This document shows, in pieces, positions 43,418 through 52,776 of a DNA stretch of 64,000 bases. The stretch's first letter is position 1; every line of letters starts with the position of its first letter. This stretch comes from Autumnicola sp041679265. GTDB lineage: Bacteria; Bacteroidota; Bacteroidia; Flavobacteriales; Flavobacteriaceae. The stretch lies in NCBI RefSeq assembly GCF_041679265.1, contig NZ_JBGFSM010000009.1:62001-126000 (forward strand). The letters run 5' to 3'. The notes beneath the pieces are model-generated. The model did not search any database and was not told the DNA's origin. It saw only the letters and a program-made list of their open reading frames with translations. Made by a program: the position numbers and the translations under genes.

Positions 43418-43714
43418 ATGTCAAAATTTGGGGAATTAGTAGATTTAAATATTCCTGTGTTGCTGGATTTTTTTACCGACTGGAATGAGTCTTCAAAAGC
43501 CATGCACCCGGTACTTCGGGATGTGGCTGCTGCTTTGGGCGATAAGGCGAAAGTGATAAAAATAGATGTAGATAAAAACGCACAGCTTGCCGAAGCATTG
43601 CGTGTAAAAACACTCCCTACGCTAATGATCTATAAAGAAGGTGAAATGAAGTGGAGGCAAAGCGGGGAGCAGGACGCCAACACGCTCATAAATTTGCTGC
43701 AGGAATACGCTTAA
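43418..43714 (+). CDS. Thioredoxin-fold protein without redox cysteines
   Basis: A 98-residue protein of ordinary thioredoxin length and pattern: VLLDFFTDW, KIDVDKNAQLAEALRVKTLPTLMIYKEGE with the cis-proline at 67, and a C-terminal helix. The active site is W22-N-E-S-S-K27 instead of W-C-G-P-C-K, so both catalytic cysteines are gone. It cannot act as a disulfide reductase; a binding or scaffold role is possible. It shares the WRQSG segment with the intact thioredoxin at 58014-58313, so it looks like a diverged paralog. Its stop overlaps the convergent deacetylase stop by 4 bp. Confidence 0.9.
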   Translation: MSKFGELVDLNIPVLLDFFTDWNESSKAMHPVLRDVAAALGDKAKVIKIDVDKNAQLAEALRVKTLPTLMIYKEGEMKWRQSGEQDANTLINLLQEYA

Positions 43715-44409
43715 AGGCGCCTGAAATTATAACCTTTACTGCTGAAATGTTTTAAAATCTGCGGCAGGACCTTCTCCAGGTTTTTAAAAGCTTTTATGCT
43801 GTCGTGAAAAACTACAATACTGCCTTCCCTTGTATTTTTCAGTACATTTTGCAGGCATTCTTCTTCAGGTAAATTCCTGTTGAAATCGTAGCTTATAATA
43901 TCCCACATTACAATTGTATAACCCGCTTTGGAAAGTTTTCGCGCCTGGCTGTTCTTGATTTTACCATAGGGCGGGCGAAAGAGGTTAAAGTTAGGAGTTC
44001 GTGGTTTGGAGTCTATAATCTGAAATTCGGATTGTTCATTCCCTCTTTTCCTTTTTTGCTCATTTACTTCTGAAATTATTACTTCTTCAGCCTGAAGAGT
44101 ATTTTCAATATATGCTGAAGTAGCGGTTTTCCAGCCGTTAAGGTGGTTAAAAGTATGGGTTCCCACCGCATGCCCTTCAGCAATAATCCTTCTGAAAATT
44201 TCCGGATGCTTTTGCACATTATCACCAATACAAAAGAAAGTGGCTTTGGCATTGTATTTTTTCAGAAGGTCCAGCACCCAGGGAGTAACTTCCGGCACAG
44301 GCCCGTCATCAAAAGTGAGATAAATGGAGTTGGTGCCTTTAATTCGCGTAAGCCTTTTTGGATAAAACCATTTCAGGAAAAAAGGATATTTAACCAGTAA
44401 GCTGTTCAT
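43711..44409 (-). CDS. Polysaccharide deacetylase family protein (NodB domain)
   Basis: A 232-residue NodB-domain protein. Metal and catalytic motifs are TFDDGPVPE (Asp34, Asp35), GTHTFNH (His85, His89), FRPPYGK, and VFHDS near the C-terminus. The family removes acetyl groups from peptidoglycan, chitin or similar sugars using a divalent metal. No clear signal peptide is seen; the N-terminus NSLLVKYPFFLKWFYP may be an amphipathic anchor. The upstream gene on the same strand ends with a terminator, so it is its own unit. Confidence 0.9.
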   Translation of the reverse strand: MNSLLVKYPFFLKWFYPKRLTRIKGTNSIYLTFDDGPVPEVTPWVLDLLKKYNAKATFFCIGDNVQKHPEIFRRIIAEGHAVGTHTFNHLNGWKTATSAYIENTLQAEEVIISEVNEQKRKRGNEQSEFQIIDSKPRTPNFNLFRPPYGKIKNSQARKLSKAGYTIVMWDIISYDFNRNLPEEECLQNVLKNTREGSIVVFHDSIKAFKNLEKVLPQILKHFSSKGYNFRRL

Positions 44410-44424
44410 AATGATCTAATAAAA

Positions 44425-44455
44425 GAAGCCACGAAAATAGGCATTTCGTGGCTTC
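44425..44455 (-). terminator. Rho-independent terminator after the DUF2723 gene
   Basis: A perfect 12-bp stem GAAGCCACGAAA with TTTCGTGGCTTC, 7-nt loop, followed by TTTTATTAG on the minus strand. Confidence 0.85.
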
Positions 44456-44473
44456 AGTTTTATTTGAAAAATA

Positions 44474-47400
44474 TTACTCCTGAAGTTCCTTTAAGGAATC
44501 TACGGGTAAGGAATCTATCCTGCCCTGCGGGTTCATTTCCCTGTCAAACTGATCTTCAATTATTTCCTGCTGCGGATTGGTTTCCGGTATTTCTTCTTCC
44601 TCTGCATAAAAATGCCTGAACATCCTTAGGTATTCGTTAAATTCTTCAGCCTTTTCCCGAACAATCTCTTCATCCTTCTGTCTTACGAGGAGGTCTACAA
44701 GGCTGCGGTAACGCTCAATATTAGAGATAATCTCATCAGCATAGCGATATTGCCGGTCCAGATCCCAACTACTGTAATATTTGAGGTTTTCCTGGTATTT
44801 TTGTGCCACCTGCTCCCAGATTTCCCGGGCTTTTTCAGGCTCATTTACTTCATAATAGCCGTTGATGTAAGGCTCTAAAAGGGAATAATAGCCATATTCA
44901 TCTATAGGCATTTTTTCCATTGCCAGGTCAAGAATCTCTTTAGCTGCAGTGGTATCGTTTTCTCTAAGCAGGTTTTCTACCAGCCTGGCGAGATTGCTCC
45001 TGTAGGTAATGGCATTTTTGCGGGTTTCAGGATCGTGATAAATGTTAGGGTCTCCCATATTTCCCCAGTCCCAGTGCTTGACGATATTGTACATCTTTTG
45101 GGTATTGACCCGGCCCATATCAAAAGGATTCCTTGGGTCTACCGGTGTGCGGATTGGCACGAGCTTATAGGCCACGCCTTCCAGCTGCAAGTAGTCTTTC
45201 ATCCACAGGTAATCTTCATCCCCAAAGCTGCCGCCGGTAAAATAAATGGGGCGTTCCCAGTTATTGTTGGCAATAATATCCAGCATCATCAGGCGGTTTT
45301 TGTAAAGCACCCGGCCATCTATTTTTATGTCTATATGATCTACAATTTCTCCAGCTTCATCTGGCTGAACTATTCCGTTTTCCAACACCGCCTGTTTGTC
45401 AACAGGTATTCTTACAAACTGGGTGGGGTAAGTATTTACAGATTGCCCTCCCTGAAGTTCAGCTTTGGTACGAGGATCGTCGCTTTGAATAAAATTAAGC
45501 CATGTGCTAATGTCTAAAGTGTCATTGGTACGCTGTTCAAGGAAGATCGCGTCATTTTTCCCGGTGTAAAAATCGTGACTTAGTTGCGATGGGATGGCAT
45601 CGCTTTCAAAAGCCTTACGTTTCATCTGGTCTATATACCAGTCGGTAGCGAATAAACTGGTATTGATCACCCGAACATCGGTACGGTATTTTTCTACCTG
45701 CTGGGCATACCAGAGGGCGAAAGTGTCATTATCTCCAATGGTGAAAATTATCCCGTTTTCTTCAACAGAATCCAGGTACATCTTGGCCATGGCAAGCGCT
45801 GTAAATTTGTTGGAACGGTCGTGATCGTCCCAGTTCTCGCTGGCCATTAGCGTTGGAACTGCAAGGAGTGTTGCAATTACCACCACGGGAACGGCAATTT
45901 TAGGCTTTACAAAAGCCTTGAGCTTATCTATAAGGGCGTAAACCCCAAAGCCAATCCAGATGGCAAAAACGTAAAAAGAACCTACCAGGGCATAATCCCT
46001 TTCCCGGGGTTCAAAAGGCCTTTCATTCAGGTAGATTTTAAGGGCAATTCCCGTAAAGAGGAAAAATACCAGCAACACCCAAAAAGTGTTTTTATCTTTT
46101 TTAAATTGAAAAACCAGCCCTATTAATCCCACGATCAAGGGCAGGAAATAATAGGTGTTACGGGCTTTGTTGTTTAGCGCGTCACTGGGAAGGTTTTCCT
46201 GTGGCCCCACATGCATCCTGTCAATAAAATCTATTCCGGAGATCCAGTTTCCGTTCAAATCGGTATATTTTCCCTGGATATCGTCCTGCCGGCCCACAAA
46301 ATTCCACATAAAATAGCGCCAGTACATATAACCAATCTGGTATTCCAGCAGGTAAGCAATGTTGGAAGCAAAAGAAGGTTTTTCAACATCTATATAATCG
46401 CTAAACCGGCGCAGGAAATTATGATAATCTTCATTGGTAAGCTGGCCACGGGAATAGCTGGTGCGAAATTCATTAATAGCCTGCATTAACTGTTGTTCTC
46501 CCTGGTATTCGGGTTTAACGGTAAAATCCAGCGGCCCGGTGAATTCCATGTAATTTACGGCGTGCTCAGTACTCCACATCCTTGGTAGGAAGGCTTTGTG
46601 ATTATCATCCAGGTTCTGCCGAGCGTTCTTGTAATCATTAACAATTACATATTTCCCCAGCTCTTCATTTTTCTCATATATAGGCTTGGCATCCATATAA
46701 GGATTATCTTCGTCCAGGCCGGAATACATTTCAGACCATTGGGGCCCGTAAAATAGATAAGTCTCCCCATATTGTTCACGGTTGTAGTAAGCCAGAAGTT
46801 CCCTGGCGTTATCTGGACTGTTCTCATTTATCACCGTGGGCGCATTGGAACGGATGGGCAGCATGATCCAGCTGGAAAAACCAATGAGGATAAACAGGAT
46901 ACAGAGTAGAAGCGTATTTAGCTGGTAGTAATTTTTCTTCCGGGTATAATTTATTCCGAAATAAAAAGCGGTGATAATAACCAAAAAGGCTATTATGGTA
47001 CCTGTATTAAAAGGCATCCCCAGGGAATTGGTAAAAAATACTTCTGAAGCTGCAAAAAACGTGAGCGTGTACGGCAGCAGAAGTTTAAATATGAACAAAA
47101 GTACCGCCACCACCACAATATTGGCGATAATAAAATTCTTTACAGTGACCTTTTTATAGTTCTTAAAGAAGTAAAGAAAGCCAATGGCGGGGATGGTGAG
47201 TAATCCTAAAAAATGAACTCCAAAAGAAAGCCCTATGACCAGGCTTATTAAAATAACCCAACGGTTGCCGCGTGGTGTAAACATGTCTCTTTCCCAAAGC
47301 AGTCCCAGGTAAAACATAATTGCCATAAAACAGGAAGCCATGGCGTAAACTTCGGCTTCTACCGCGCTAAACCAAAAGCTGTCTGTAAAGGTGAAGGCAA

Positions 47401-47788
47401 GGGAACCTACCATTGCACTTCCCAGGATGGCCATTTTTTTAGAAGCAGAAAGTTTTGCTACAGGTCCGGTAATTTTTAGAAGCAGCAACGTAATGGACCA
47501 GAACATAAACAAGATGGTAAAGGCGCTGGCCAGGCCAGACATAAAGTTCACCATAAGGGCTACTTTGCTGTTATCTGGCGCAAAAGTGGAAAAAAACGCG
47601 CCCATCATCTGGTAAAATGGAGCTCCCGGCGGGTGCCCTACTTCAAGATTGGCAGAGGTTGCTATATATTCTCCCGCATCCCAGAAACTTGCTGTAGGCT
47701 CCAGGGTTGAACTATACGTGGCAAGGGCAATGGCAAATACCAGCCATCCCAGTATTTTGTTCCACTTGCCAAAATTAAAATCTGTCAT
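44474..47788 (-). CDS. DUF2723 family membrane protein (putative glycosyltransferase)
   Basis: A 1104-residue protein. The N-terminal DUF2723 region has about 13 membrane segments in total, with a signature LEPTASFWDAGEYIATSANLEVGHPPGAP segment (about 29-57), in which the D/E pair resembles the catalytic site of protein O-mannosyltransferase/TMEM260-type GT-C enzymes. The C-terminal third (about 665-1104) is soluble, with NWDDHDRSNKFTALAMAKMYLDS and helical, TPR-like repeats. TMEM260 relatives O-mannosylate proteins, so this may be a lipid-linked-sugar glycosyltransferase fed by the polyprenol-phosphate mannose synthase at 9507. That link is inference. Single gene. Confidence 0.82.
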   Translation of the reverse strand: MTDFNFGKWNKILGWLVFAIALATYSSTLEPTASFWDAGEYIATSANLEVGHPPGAPFYQMMGAFFSTFAPDNSKVALMVNFMSGLASAFTILFMFWSITLLLLKITGPVAKLSASKKMAILGSAMVGSLAFTFTDSFWFSAVEAEVYAMASCFMAIMFYLGLLWERDMFTPRGNRWVILISLVIGLSFGVHFLGLLTIPAIGFLYFFKNYKKVTVKNFIIANIVVVAVLLFIFKLLLPYTLTFFAASEVFFTNSLGMPFNTGTIIAFLVIITAFYFGINYTRKKNYYQLNTLLLCILFILIGFSSWIMLPIRSNAPTVINENSPDNARELLAYYNREQYGETYLFYGPQWSEMYSGLDEDNPYMDAKPIYEKNEELGKYVIVNDYKNARQNLDDNHKAFLPRMWSTEHAVNYMEFTGPLDFTVKPEYQGEQQLMQAINEFRTSYSRGQLTNEDYHNFLRRFSDYIDVEKPSFASNIAYLLEYQIGYMYWRYFMWNFVGRQDDIQGKYTDLNGNWISGIDFIDRMHVGPQENLPSDALNNKARNTYYFLPLIVGLIGLVFQFKKDKNTFWVLLVFFLFTGIALKIYLNERPFEPRERDYALVGSFYVFAIWIGFGVYALIDKLKAFVKPKIAVPVVVIATLLAVPTLMASENWDDHDRSNKFTALAMAKMYLDSVEENGIIFTIGDNDTFALWYAQQVEKYRTDVRVINTSLFATDWYIDQMKRKAFESDAIPSQLSHDFYTGKNDAIFLEQRTNDTLDISTWLNFIQSDDPRTKAELQGGQSVNTYPTQFVRIPVDKQAVLENGIVQPDEAGEIVDHIDIKIDGRVLYKNRLMMLDIIANNNWERPIYFTGGSFGDEDYLWMKDYLQLEGVAYKLVPIRTPVDPRNPFDMGRVNTQKMYNIVKHWDWGNMGDPNIYHDPETRKNAITYRSNLARLVENLLRENDTTAAKEILDLAMEKMPIDEYGYYSLLEPYINGYYEVNEPEKAREIWEQVAQKYQENLKYYSSWDLDRQYRYADEIISNIERYRSLVDLLVRQKDEEIVREKAEEFNEYLRMFRHFYAEEEEIPETNPQQEIIEDQFDREMNPQGRIDSLPVDSLKELQE

Positions 47789-47826
47789 TTTTATTTGAAG
47801 TTGAATCCCCAGTAGGGTTTAATTCC

Positions 47827-47885
47827 GCGAGGCAGGCCCCGACTTTAATTTTTTTAAGATACCTCGCAGGATTATGCGGAGGTGT
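47827..47885. repeat. Degenerate inverted repeat with GCGAGG/CCTCGC arms
   Basis: GCGAGG at 47827-47832 and CCTCGC at 47862-47867 are perfect complements, and CCTCGCAGG/GCGGAGG follow. The segment resembles remnants of short dispersed repeats of Bacteroidota. The rest of the 47789-48053 gap holds no gene. Confidence 0.35.
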
Positions 47886-48053
47886 TTATAATAATGTGGC
47901 GAATTTAATAATAAATATATGAATGCCTGATTAACGGACTTTAAAACAAAATATTTTTCAGATATTTTTTAAATAAATTTGAACAACATTTCCCGTACCA
48001 AAACCGCTCGCAAAATTTTTGAAGATGTTTTTGTAAAATTATTCCAAAAATTG

Positions 48054-48084
48054 TTTGTGTAAAAAGAAGTTTGTTTTAAATTTG
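48054..48084 (+). promoter_or_regulatory. Consensus promoter for tRNA-Gln (TTTG-N19-TAAATTTG)
   Basis: TTTG (48054-48057) and TAAATTTG (48077-48084) have exactly 19 bp between them, the Bacteroidota consensus. The predicted transcript start near 48088 is 14 nt before the mature tRNA. Confidence 0.8.
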
Positions 48085-48101
48085 CATCCGCATTTAAGCA
48101 T

Positions 48102-48174
48102 TGGCCTATGGTGTAACTGGCAACACGTCTGGTTTTGGTCCAGAAGAGTCTAGGTTCGAGCCCTAGTAGGCCAA
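48102..48174 (+). tRNA. tRNA-Gln (anticodon TTG)
   Basis: A complete cloverleaf: acceptor TGGCCTA with TAGGCCA, anticodon stem TCTGG/CCAGA with loop TTTTGGT (anticodon TTG, reading CAA/CAG), and T-arm CTAGG-TTCGAGC-CCTAG. The discriminator base is A and CCA is not encoded, as is usual in this phylum. It has its own consensus promoter and a terminator. Confidence 0.95.
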
Positions 48175-48185
48175 CAAAAAAATGT

Positions 48186-48216
48186 AAAACCGAATTGTGA
48201 AAACAGTTCGGTTTTT
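48186..48216 (+). terminator. Rho-independent terminator after tRNA-Gln
   Basis: A 13-bp stem AAAACCGAATTGT with ACAGTTCGGTTTT (one G-T pair) and a GAAA loop, followed by T residues, starting 12 bp past the tRNA. Confidence 0.85.
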
Positions 48217-48385
48217 TGTTTTTATACATCTTTAGTGACTTTCATAAAACAGTAAAAATTACTTCTGTAATTTGCAGGATTCACTTCTTTTTCTGCAGTG
48301 TTTTTCTTAGTTTTTAAAATAGAAATAATTAGCATTTTTGCGCCTGTATTATTAGCGACAAGCCGCGTAAAACCTGTGCATTTCG

Positions 48386-48393
48386 TATCTTTG
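48386..48393 (+). promoter_or_regulatory. -7 promoter element for the DUF2490 gene
   Basis: TATCTTTG, a full TAnnTTTG match, 20 bp before the ATG at 48413; no clear -33 TTTG. Confidence 0.5.
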
Positions 48394-48412
48394 TGGTATA
48401 AAATCTTTGGCC

Positions 48413-49084
48413 ATGAAAAAGAAGATTTTTACCTCTCTCGCTTTGCTTGGTTCCTTAATAATTTCAGCTCAAAATCCGGAAGGATTTTTAGGTTCCTGGA
48501 CGCTTATTGCGGGCCGGCACAAAATTGCTGAAAAATGGAGTATTCCCACCATTGCCATTCTGCAATATTATCGTGTTTATGAGGATTTTCAGTTTGTGCT
48601 GGCAAGAACCGGGATTAGTTATGACCTGAGCCCACAGGTACAGGCTACTGTGGGTTATGACTATTTTCATTCTGAAGCATTTGAAGGATCCGCAGCTTCG
48701 GGAAAGGATCAGAACAGGCTTTTTGAAGAACTGGTTTTGAAGAATAAATACAAAAATTTAGGTGTTTCGCATCGCTACCGGCTGGAAAGCATCTGGACCA
48801 GCCAAAATGATGAAAACAGCCTGGCACATAGAGTAAGGTACAGGCTTAACCTGCAATACCCGCTTTACAAAAACCTTTATGCCACGGCTTTCGATGAAAT
48901 TTTCACCATCCTGGAAAAACCGTACTTCAATCAAAATCGGCTGCATCTTGGTTTTGGTTATGTTTTCAATCCGCACTATAAAATGGAAATTGGATACTTC
49001 AGGAGCAACTTCAGTACAACTTCCTATAATCGGGTTAGGGTGGCGATTATTTTTAATACGGATTTAAGTAAAAAGACGAGGTGA
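48413..49084 (+). CDS. DUF2490 outer-membrane beta-barrel-like protein
   Basis: A 223-residue protein with a signal peptide (MKKKIFTSLALLGSLIISAQ) and a beta-strand-rich body of the DUF2490 type (GFLGSWTLIAGRHKIAEKWSIP, SYDLSPQVQATVGYDY, FGYVFNPHYKMEIGYF, ending RVRVAIIFNTDL). Such proteins are predicted small outer-membrane barrels of unknown function. I use the ATG at 48413; a TTG two codons upstream is possible. Single gene, convergent with pckA copy 2; a shared terminator lies between. Confidence 0.85.
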   Translation: MKKKIFTSLALLGSLIISAQNPEGFLGSWTLIAGRHKIAEKWSIPTIAILQYYRVYEDFQFVLARTGISYDLSPQVQATVGYDYFHSEAFEGSAASGKDQNRLFEELVLKNKYKNLGVSHRYRLESIWTSQNDENSLAHRVRYRLNLQYPLYKNLYATAFDEIFTILEKPYFNQNRLHLGFGYVFNPHYKMEIGYFRSNFSTTSYNRVRVAIIFNTDLSKKTR

Positions 49085-49198
49085 TACTGATTTTCCCAAG
49101 AGCGCAACAGAATATTTTCTTCTGAATAAAACTAGGAAGAAGCTTCAGACAGTTACAAGAGGAAGTCCTAAAGCGGGAAGTGAATCTTCAGGTAAGAA

Positions 49199-49240
49199 AA
49201 AAGACCGCAATCCTTTTCAACTTTAGGCTCGCGGTCTTTT
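49199..49240. terminator. Bidirectional terminator between DUF2490 and pckA copy 2
   Basis: AAAAGACCGC pairs with GCGGTCTTTT (10 bp, 22-nt loop) and has T residues after it on both strands (TTTTCC plus; TTTTCTTACC minus). It serves the convergent gene ends. Confidence 0.75.
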
Positions 49241-49260
49241 CCATTCAACCTTTTATTTTT

Positions 49261-50892
49261 CTACAAATCTGAAGGTATTTTATGGTGCTCGTCAATTAGC
49301 GGGCCTCCTGCCACGATTTCTTCGGAAGCTTTTACCGCAAACTTTTCGAAGTTAAGATGGAAAGAATGTGCCAGCTGAATGGACTTTTGGATATATGCGC
49401 CTTTTTGAAGCCACGTATTTATGGGATTTAATATTTCTGAAGGTACGCCGTGACAATATTTTGGCATTTTTAACCCGAAAATAGGGTGGGTTTCATAATC
49501 TACATCCTGTAAATTGCCTTTCAAAATTTCAGAAATCATGCTTCGGGTATATTTCAGTTTAATTCTTGACCCCACCCCATAGGGGCCGCCGCTCCAGCCG
49601 GTATTAATCAGCCATACATTAACATTTGCTTCCTGCATTTTGTCGCTTAGCATTTCAGCATAAACAGTAGGATGCAACGGCATAAACGGTTCGCCAAAAC
49701 AGGCGGAAAATGACGGAACAGGTTCAGTTATTCCAGCTTCAGTACCGGCAACTTTGGCGGTATATCCTGAAATGAAGTGATAAGCGGCCTGTCCCGGAGT
49801 AAGTTTGGAAACCGGTGGCAGCACTCCAAAGGCATCGCAGGTAAGGAAGAAAATATTCTGCGGGTTTTCAGCATAAGAATTCTCCTGGATATTCTTAATA
49901 TGATCAATGGGATAGCTCACCCTGGTGTTTTGGGTAATTGTGCTGTTAAAATAATCAACTTCGCCGGTGCCTTCTTTAAAAACTACATTTTCAAGAAGTG
50001 CCCCTGGCTTAATGGCGCGATAAATGTCGGGTTCATTTTCTTCAGTAAGGCCAATCACTTTTGCATAACAGCCGCCTTCAAAATTGAAAATTATATTATC
50101 CCGGGTCCAGCCGTGCTCATCATCACCAATCAGTTTTCTTTCAGGATCTGCGGAAAGGGTGGTTTTTCCTGTACCTGAAAGCCCGAAGAAAATGGCTGTG
50201 TCCCCTTCTTTTCCAACATTGGCAGAGCAATGCATGGGAAGTACATTTTTTTCCAGCGGAAGGATAAGGTTTAAAGCTGAAAAAATTCCTTTTTTCATCT
50301 CCCCCGTATAAGCTGAACCAGCGATAAGCGCAATTTTGCGGGTAAAATTCAGAATGCTGAAGTTGCCCTGGCGCAAACCATAGTTTGTAGGATTTCCTTC
50401 AACGTATCCTGGTGCACAAAGTACCAGCCAGTCTTCTTCAAAATTTTGCAGTTCTTCCTCGTTCAGCCTTAGAAACATATTCTTCACAAAGAAGTTGGAC
50501 CAGGGGTATTCTGTAATCGTCCTTACATTCATTCTGTATTCAGGATAGGCACACACGTAGCCGTCATGCACATAAACCTCTTTCCCAGAAAGATATTTGG
50601 CCACTCTGTTGTATAAGAAGTCAAAATTTTCCGGGGAAATGGGTTTGTTTATTTTTCCCCACCATACTTTGGAGGTATAATCATCCTGGACAAGAAAACG
50701 GTCCTGGGGAGACCTACCGGTAAATTTTCCCGTATTCACGGCAAGGGTGCCATTATGGGTTTCTTTGCCCATTCCTTTTTCAATAGTGATTTTCTGCAGT
50801 TCTTCTCCGCTGAGGTTCCATTGTATCACATTGTCCCTTAAACCATACTTTTTGAGATTATTGGCTTTTGGACGGTCTAGAACATTTTCCAT
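49261..50892 (-). CDS. Phosphoenolpyruvate carboxykinase (ATP), copy 2
   Basis: A 543-residue ATP-type PEP carboxykinase. The RSPQDRF segment (60-66), P-loop GLSGTGKTT (237-245), LIGDDEHGW and FSACFGEPFMPLHP are complete, so it should be active. It aligns without gaps to copy 1 (6169-7767) over long stretches but differs at many positions, for example the N-terminal 50 residues and the C-terminal 40; it is an old paralog, not a recent duplication. It is the third gene of a stress protein-SLC13 transporter-pckA operon (27 bp after the transporter stop) preceded by an FNR-type box. A role in dicarboxylate use or CO2-fixing direction under low oxygen is inferred. Confidence 0.96.
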   Translation of the reverse strand: MENVLDRPKANNLKKYGLRDNVIQWNLSGEELQKITIEKGMGKETHNGTLAVNTGKFTGRSPQDRFLVQDDYTSKVWWGKINKPISPENFDFLYNRVAKYLSGKEVYVHDGYVCAYPEYRMNVRTITEYPWSNFFVKNMFLRLNEEELQNFEEDWLVLCAPGYVEGNPTNYGLRQGNFSILNFTRKIALIAGSAYTGEMKKGIFSALNLILPLEKNVLPMHCSANVGKEGDTAIFFGLSGTGKTTLSADPERKLIGDDEHGWTRDNIIFNFEGGCYAKVIGLTEENEPDIYRAIKPGALLENVVFKEGTGEVDYFNSTITQNTRVSYPIDHIKNIQENSYAENPQNIFFLTCDAFGVLPPVSKLTPGQAAYHFISGYTAKVAGTEAGITEPVPSFSACFGEPFMPLHPTVYAEMLSDKMQEANVNVWLINTGWSGGPYGVGSRIKLKYTRSMISEILKGNLQDVDYETHPIFGLKMPKYCHGVPSEILNPINTWLQKGAYIQKSIQLAHSFHLNFEKFAVKASEEIVAGGPLIDEHHKIPSDL

Positions 50893-50919
50893 ATTATTAA
50901 TTTTAAGTTAGTTATTACT

Positions 50920-52758
50920 CTAGTAAGGCCATATTGCCGGAACCAGTAAGATGGTGGTGGCAAACATTAACAGCAGCAGGGGAGCCCCCACTTTAAAATA
51001 ATCTACAAACCTGTAATTCCCGGCAGACATAACCATGGCATTTGTTGGCGTAGCCACTGGAGTAAGGCAGGCAGTAGAAGCGCTTATGGCCACTGTTATT
51101 AAAAATGGCGCCGGGGAAACCTCCAATGTTGTTGAAGCAATTAGGGCGATTGGGGCCATAAGAATGGCCGTAGCCGAATTGCTAATTGCCTGGCTGAATA
51201 GTGAAGTCACTAAAAAGAACCCTGCCAGAAGCGCGGTTGGATGTATCTGCCCAAGGCTCTCTACCAAAGCCCCGGCGGTAAGTTGAGCCAGGCCTGTTTT
51301 TTGAAGGGCGGCACCCATTGGGATCATGGCGGCGATCATTACCACGCTGGTCCAGCTAATATTACTGTAGGCTTTTTTAATGGGAACACAGCCGGTTAGC
51401 ATTACCACCCCGGCGCAAATTAAAGCCGCAACTGCGCCAGGAAAAACATCAAGAACCAGCAAAACGATCATGGCCAGTAATGCTCCCATCGCGATATAAG
51501 ATTTTGTGCCTAAAACATCTACGTCTTTGCTCATGTTCTCCGGGCTGCCCACAATTACCAGATTTTCATGCATTGCCTTCAGATTTTCAATATTTTCCCA
51601 GGAGCCTCTAATCAGCAGGGCGTCCCCGGCCTGGATTTTTATGTTATTTTCTTTTAGTGCTTTACTGCCACGGTTTGCCCCCAGTAACTGAATATCGTTT
51701 TTCTGAAGATAACGGCCCATCCCAATGTTTTCTCCTACCAGGCTGGAGCCGGGGGTCACCAGCATTTCGGCCATTCCCACTTCCTGATTGATAAATTCCT
51801 CTTTTAAGCCTTTTTCATCTGGTGGGCCGGGCACGATACCCAGGTTGAACAGGAGTATAAGCTTATCTACCGCTTCTGCACTGCCTTTAACCGTGAGGAT
51901 ATCATGATAAAGCAGCTTGGTTTCCTGAACAGGAAACTCCACATAAGGATGAATTCCTTTAAGGGGTTTAGGATGCCTTCTGCGCAGCCTTACTATAGAA
52001 ATATTATACTTATCTTCCAGGTTCCAGTCCTTAATCCGGGTGTTTAAAAGCTGGGACATAGACCTTATTCTAAGGCGGTAAAGGTTTTCGCCAATGCTGA
52101 AATGTTCTATCCATTTATGCATTTCAGAATCTATATTGGCGGGGCGGGCGACAGAAGACCTTTCTGGCAGCAGTTTGTGACCAAAGAACCTGAAGTACAA
52201 CAATGTTACCATTAGCAAAGGAACTCCTATAAGGCTGAACTCAAAAAAGGAAAAACCTTCAAATCCATTCTGCGCCAGCGTATTGCTTACGATAATATTT
52301 GGAGGAGTACCGGTTAAAGTAAGTAATCCTCCTGTATTGGAACCATAAGCCATGGGAATTAGCAATTTTGAAGGTAGGGTTCCCGCATTCCATGCGGCTG
52401 AAACCGTCATGGGCATTAAAGCGGCCACCGCCCCGGTATTGCTTACAAAACCCGAAAGTACCCCGGAACCCAGGGTAATTAGCACCAGCAGCCTATTGGT
52501 GCTTTTTTTTGCCATGGCAACAAATTTCTGGCCGGCAAGGGCAGTCCACCCGGTCCTGGAAAGGCCTTCTCCAATAATAAACAGGGCGGCAATCATAATC
52601 ACCGTTGGATTGCTGAATCCGCTAAGGGTTTCCTGAAGGTCCAGAATGCCGGTAAGGAACAGCGCCAGCATAGACATTAAGGCTACAACATCTGGGGGAT
52701 ATTTATCCCAAACAAACAGTCCCAGGGTAATTACCAGTATAATTAGCAGGATATACAT
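50920..52758 (-). CDS. SLC13/DASS-family permease with two TrkA-C domains
   Basis: A 612-residue transporter. About five membrane segments (1-190) and another six or more (about 415-612) flank a soluble insert with two TrkA-C/RCK-C domains (about 220-375; YRLRIRSMSQLLNTRIKDWNLEDKYNI and AEMLVTPGSSLVGENIGMGRYLQ). DASS motifs SNTGAVAALMPM, SNTGGLLTLTGTPPNII and SNSATAILMAPIAL and PVATPTNAMVMSAGNYRF are present. Family members carry dicarboxylates, citrate or sulfate with Na+. Followed 27 bp later by PEP carboxykinase, C4-dicarboxylate transport is the best guess. It begins 18 bp after the stress-protein stop. Confidence 0.87.
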   Translation of the reverse strand: MYILLIILVITLGLFVWDKYPPDVVALMSMLALFLTGILDLQETLSGFSNPTVIMIAALFIIGEGLSRTGWTALAGQKFVAMAKKSTNRLLVLITLGSGVLSGFVSNTGAVAALMPMTVSAAWNAGTLPSKLLIPMAYGSNTGGLLTLTGTPPNIIVSNTLAQNGFEGFSFFEFSLIGVPLLMVTLLYFRFFGHKLLPERSSVARPANIDSEMHKWIEHFSIGENLYRLRIRSMSQLLNTRIKDWNLEDKYNISIVRLRRRHPKPLKGIHPYVEFPVQETKLLYHDILTVKGSAEAVDKLILLFNLGIVPGPPDEKGLKEEFINQEVGMAEMLVTPGSSLVGENIGMGRYLQKNDIQLLGANRGSKALKENNIKIQAGDALLIRGSWENIENLKAMHENLVIVGSPENMSKDVDVLGTKSYIAMGALLAMIVLLVLDVFPGAVAALICAGVVMLTGCVPIKKAYSNISWTSVVMIAAMIPMGAALQKTGLAQLTAGALVESLGQIHPTALLAGFFLVTSLFSQAISNSATAILMAPIALIASTTLEVSPAPFLITVAISASTACLTPVATPTNAMVMSAGNYRFVDYFKVGAPLLLLMFATTILLVPAIWPY

Positions 52759-52776
52759 GTTTCATATATTTAGTTA

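Noticed and set aside
43418..43714. Pseudogene explanation for the cysteine-less thioredoxin
   Set aside because: The frame is full length, with the fold's conserved residues kept outside the active site, so a functional non-redox protein is more likely.
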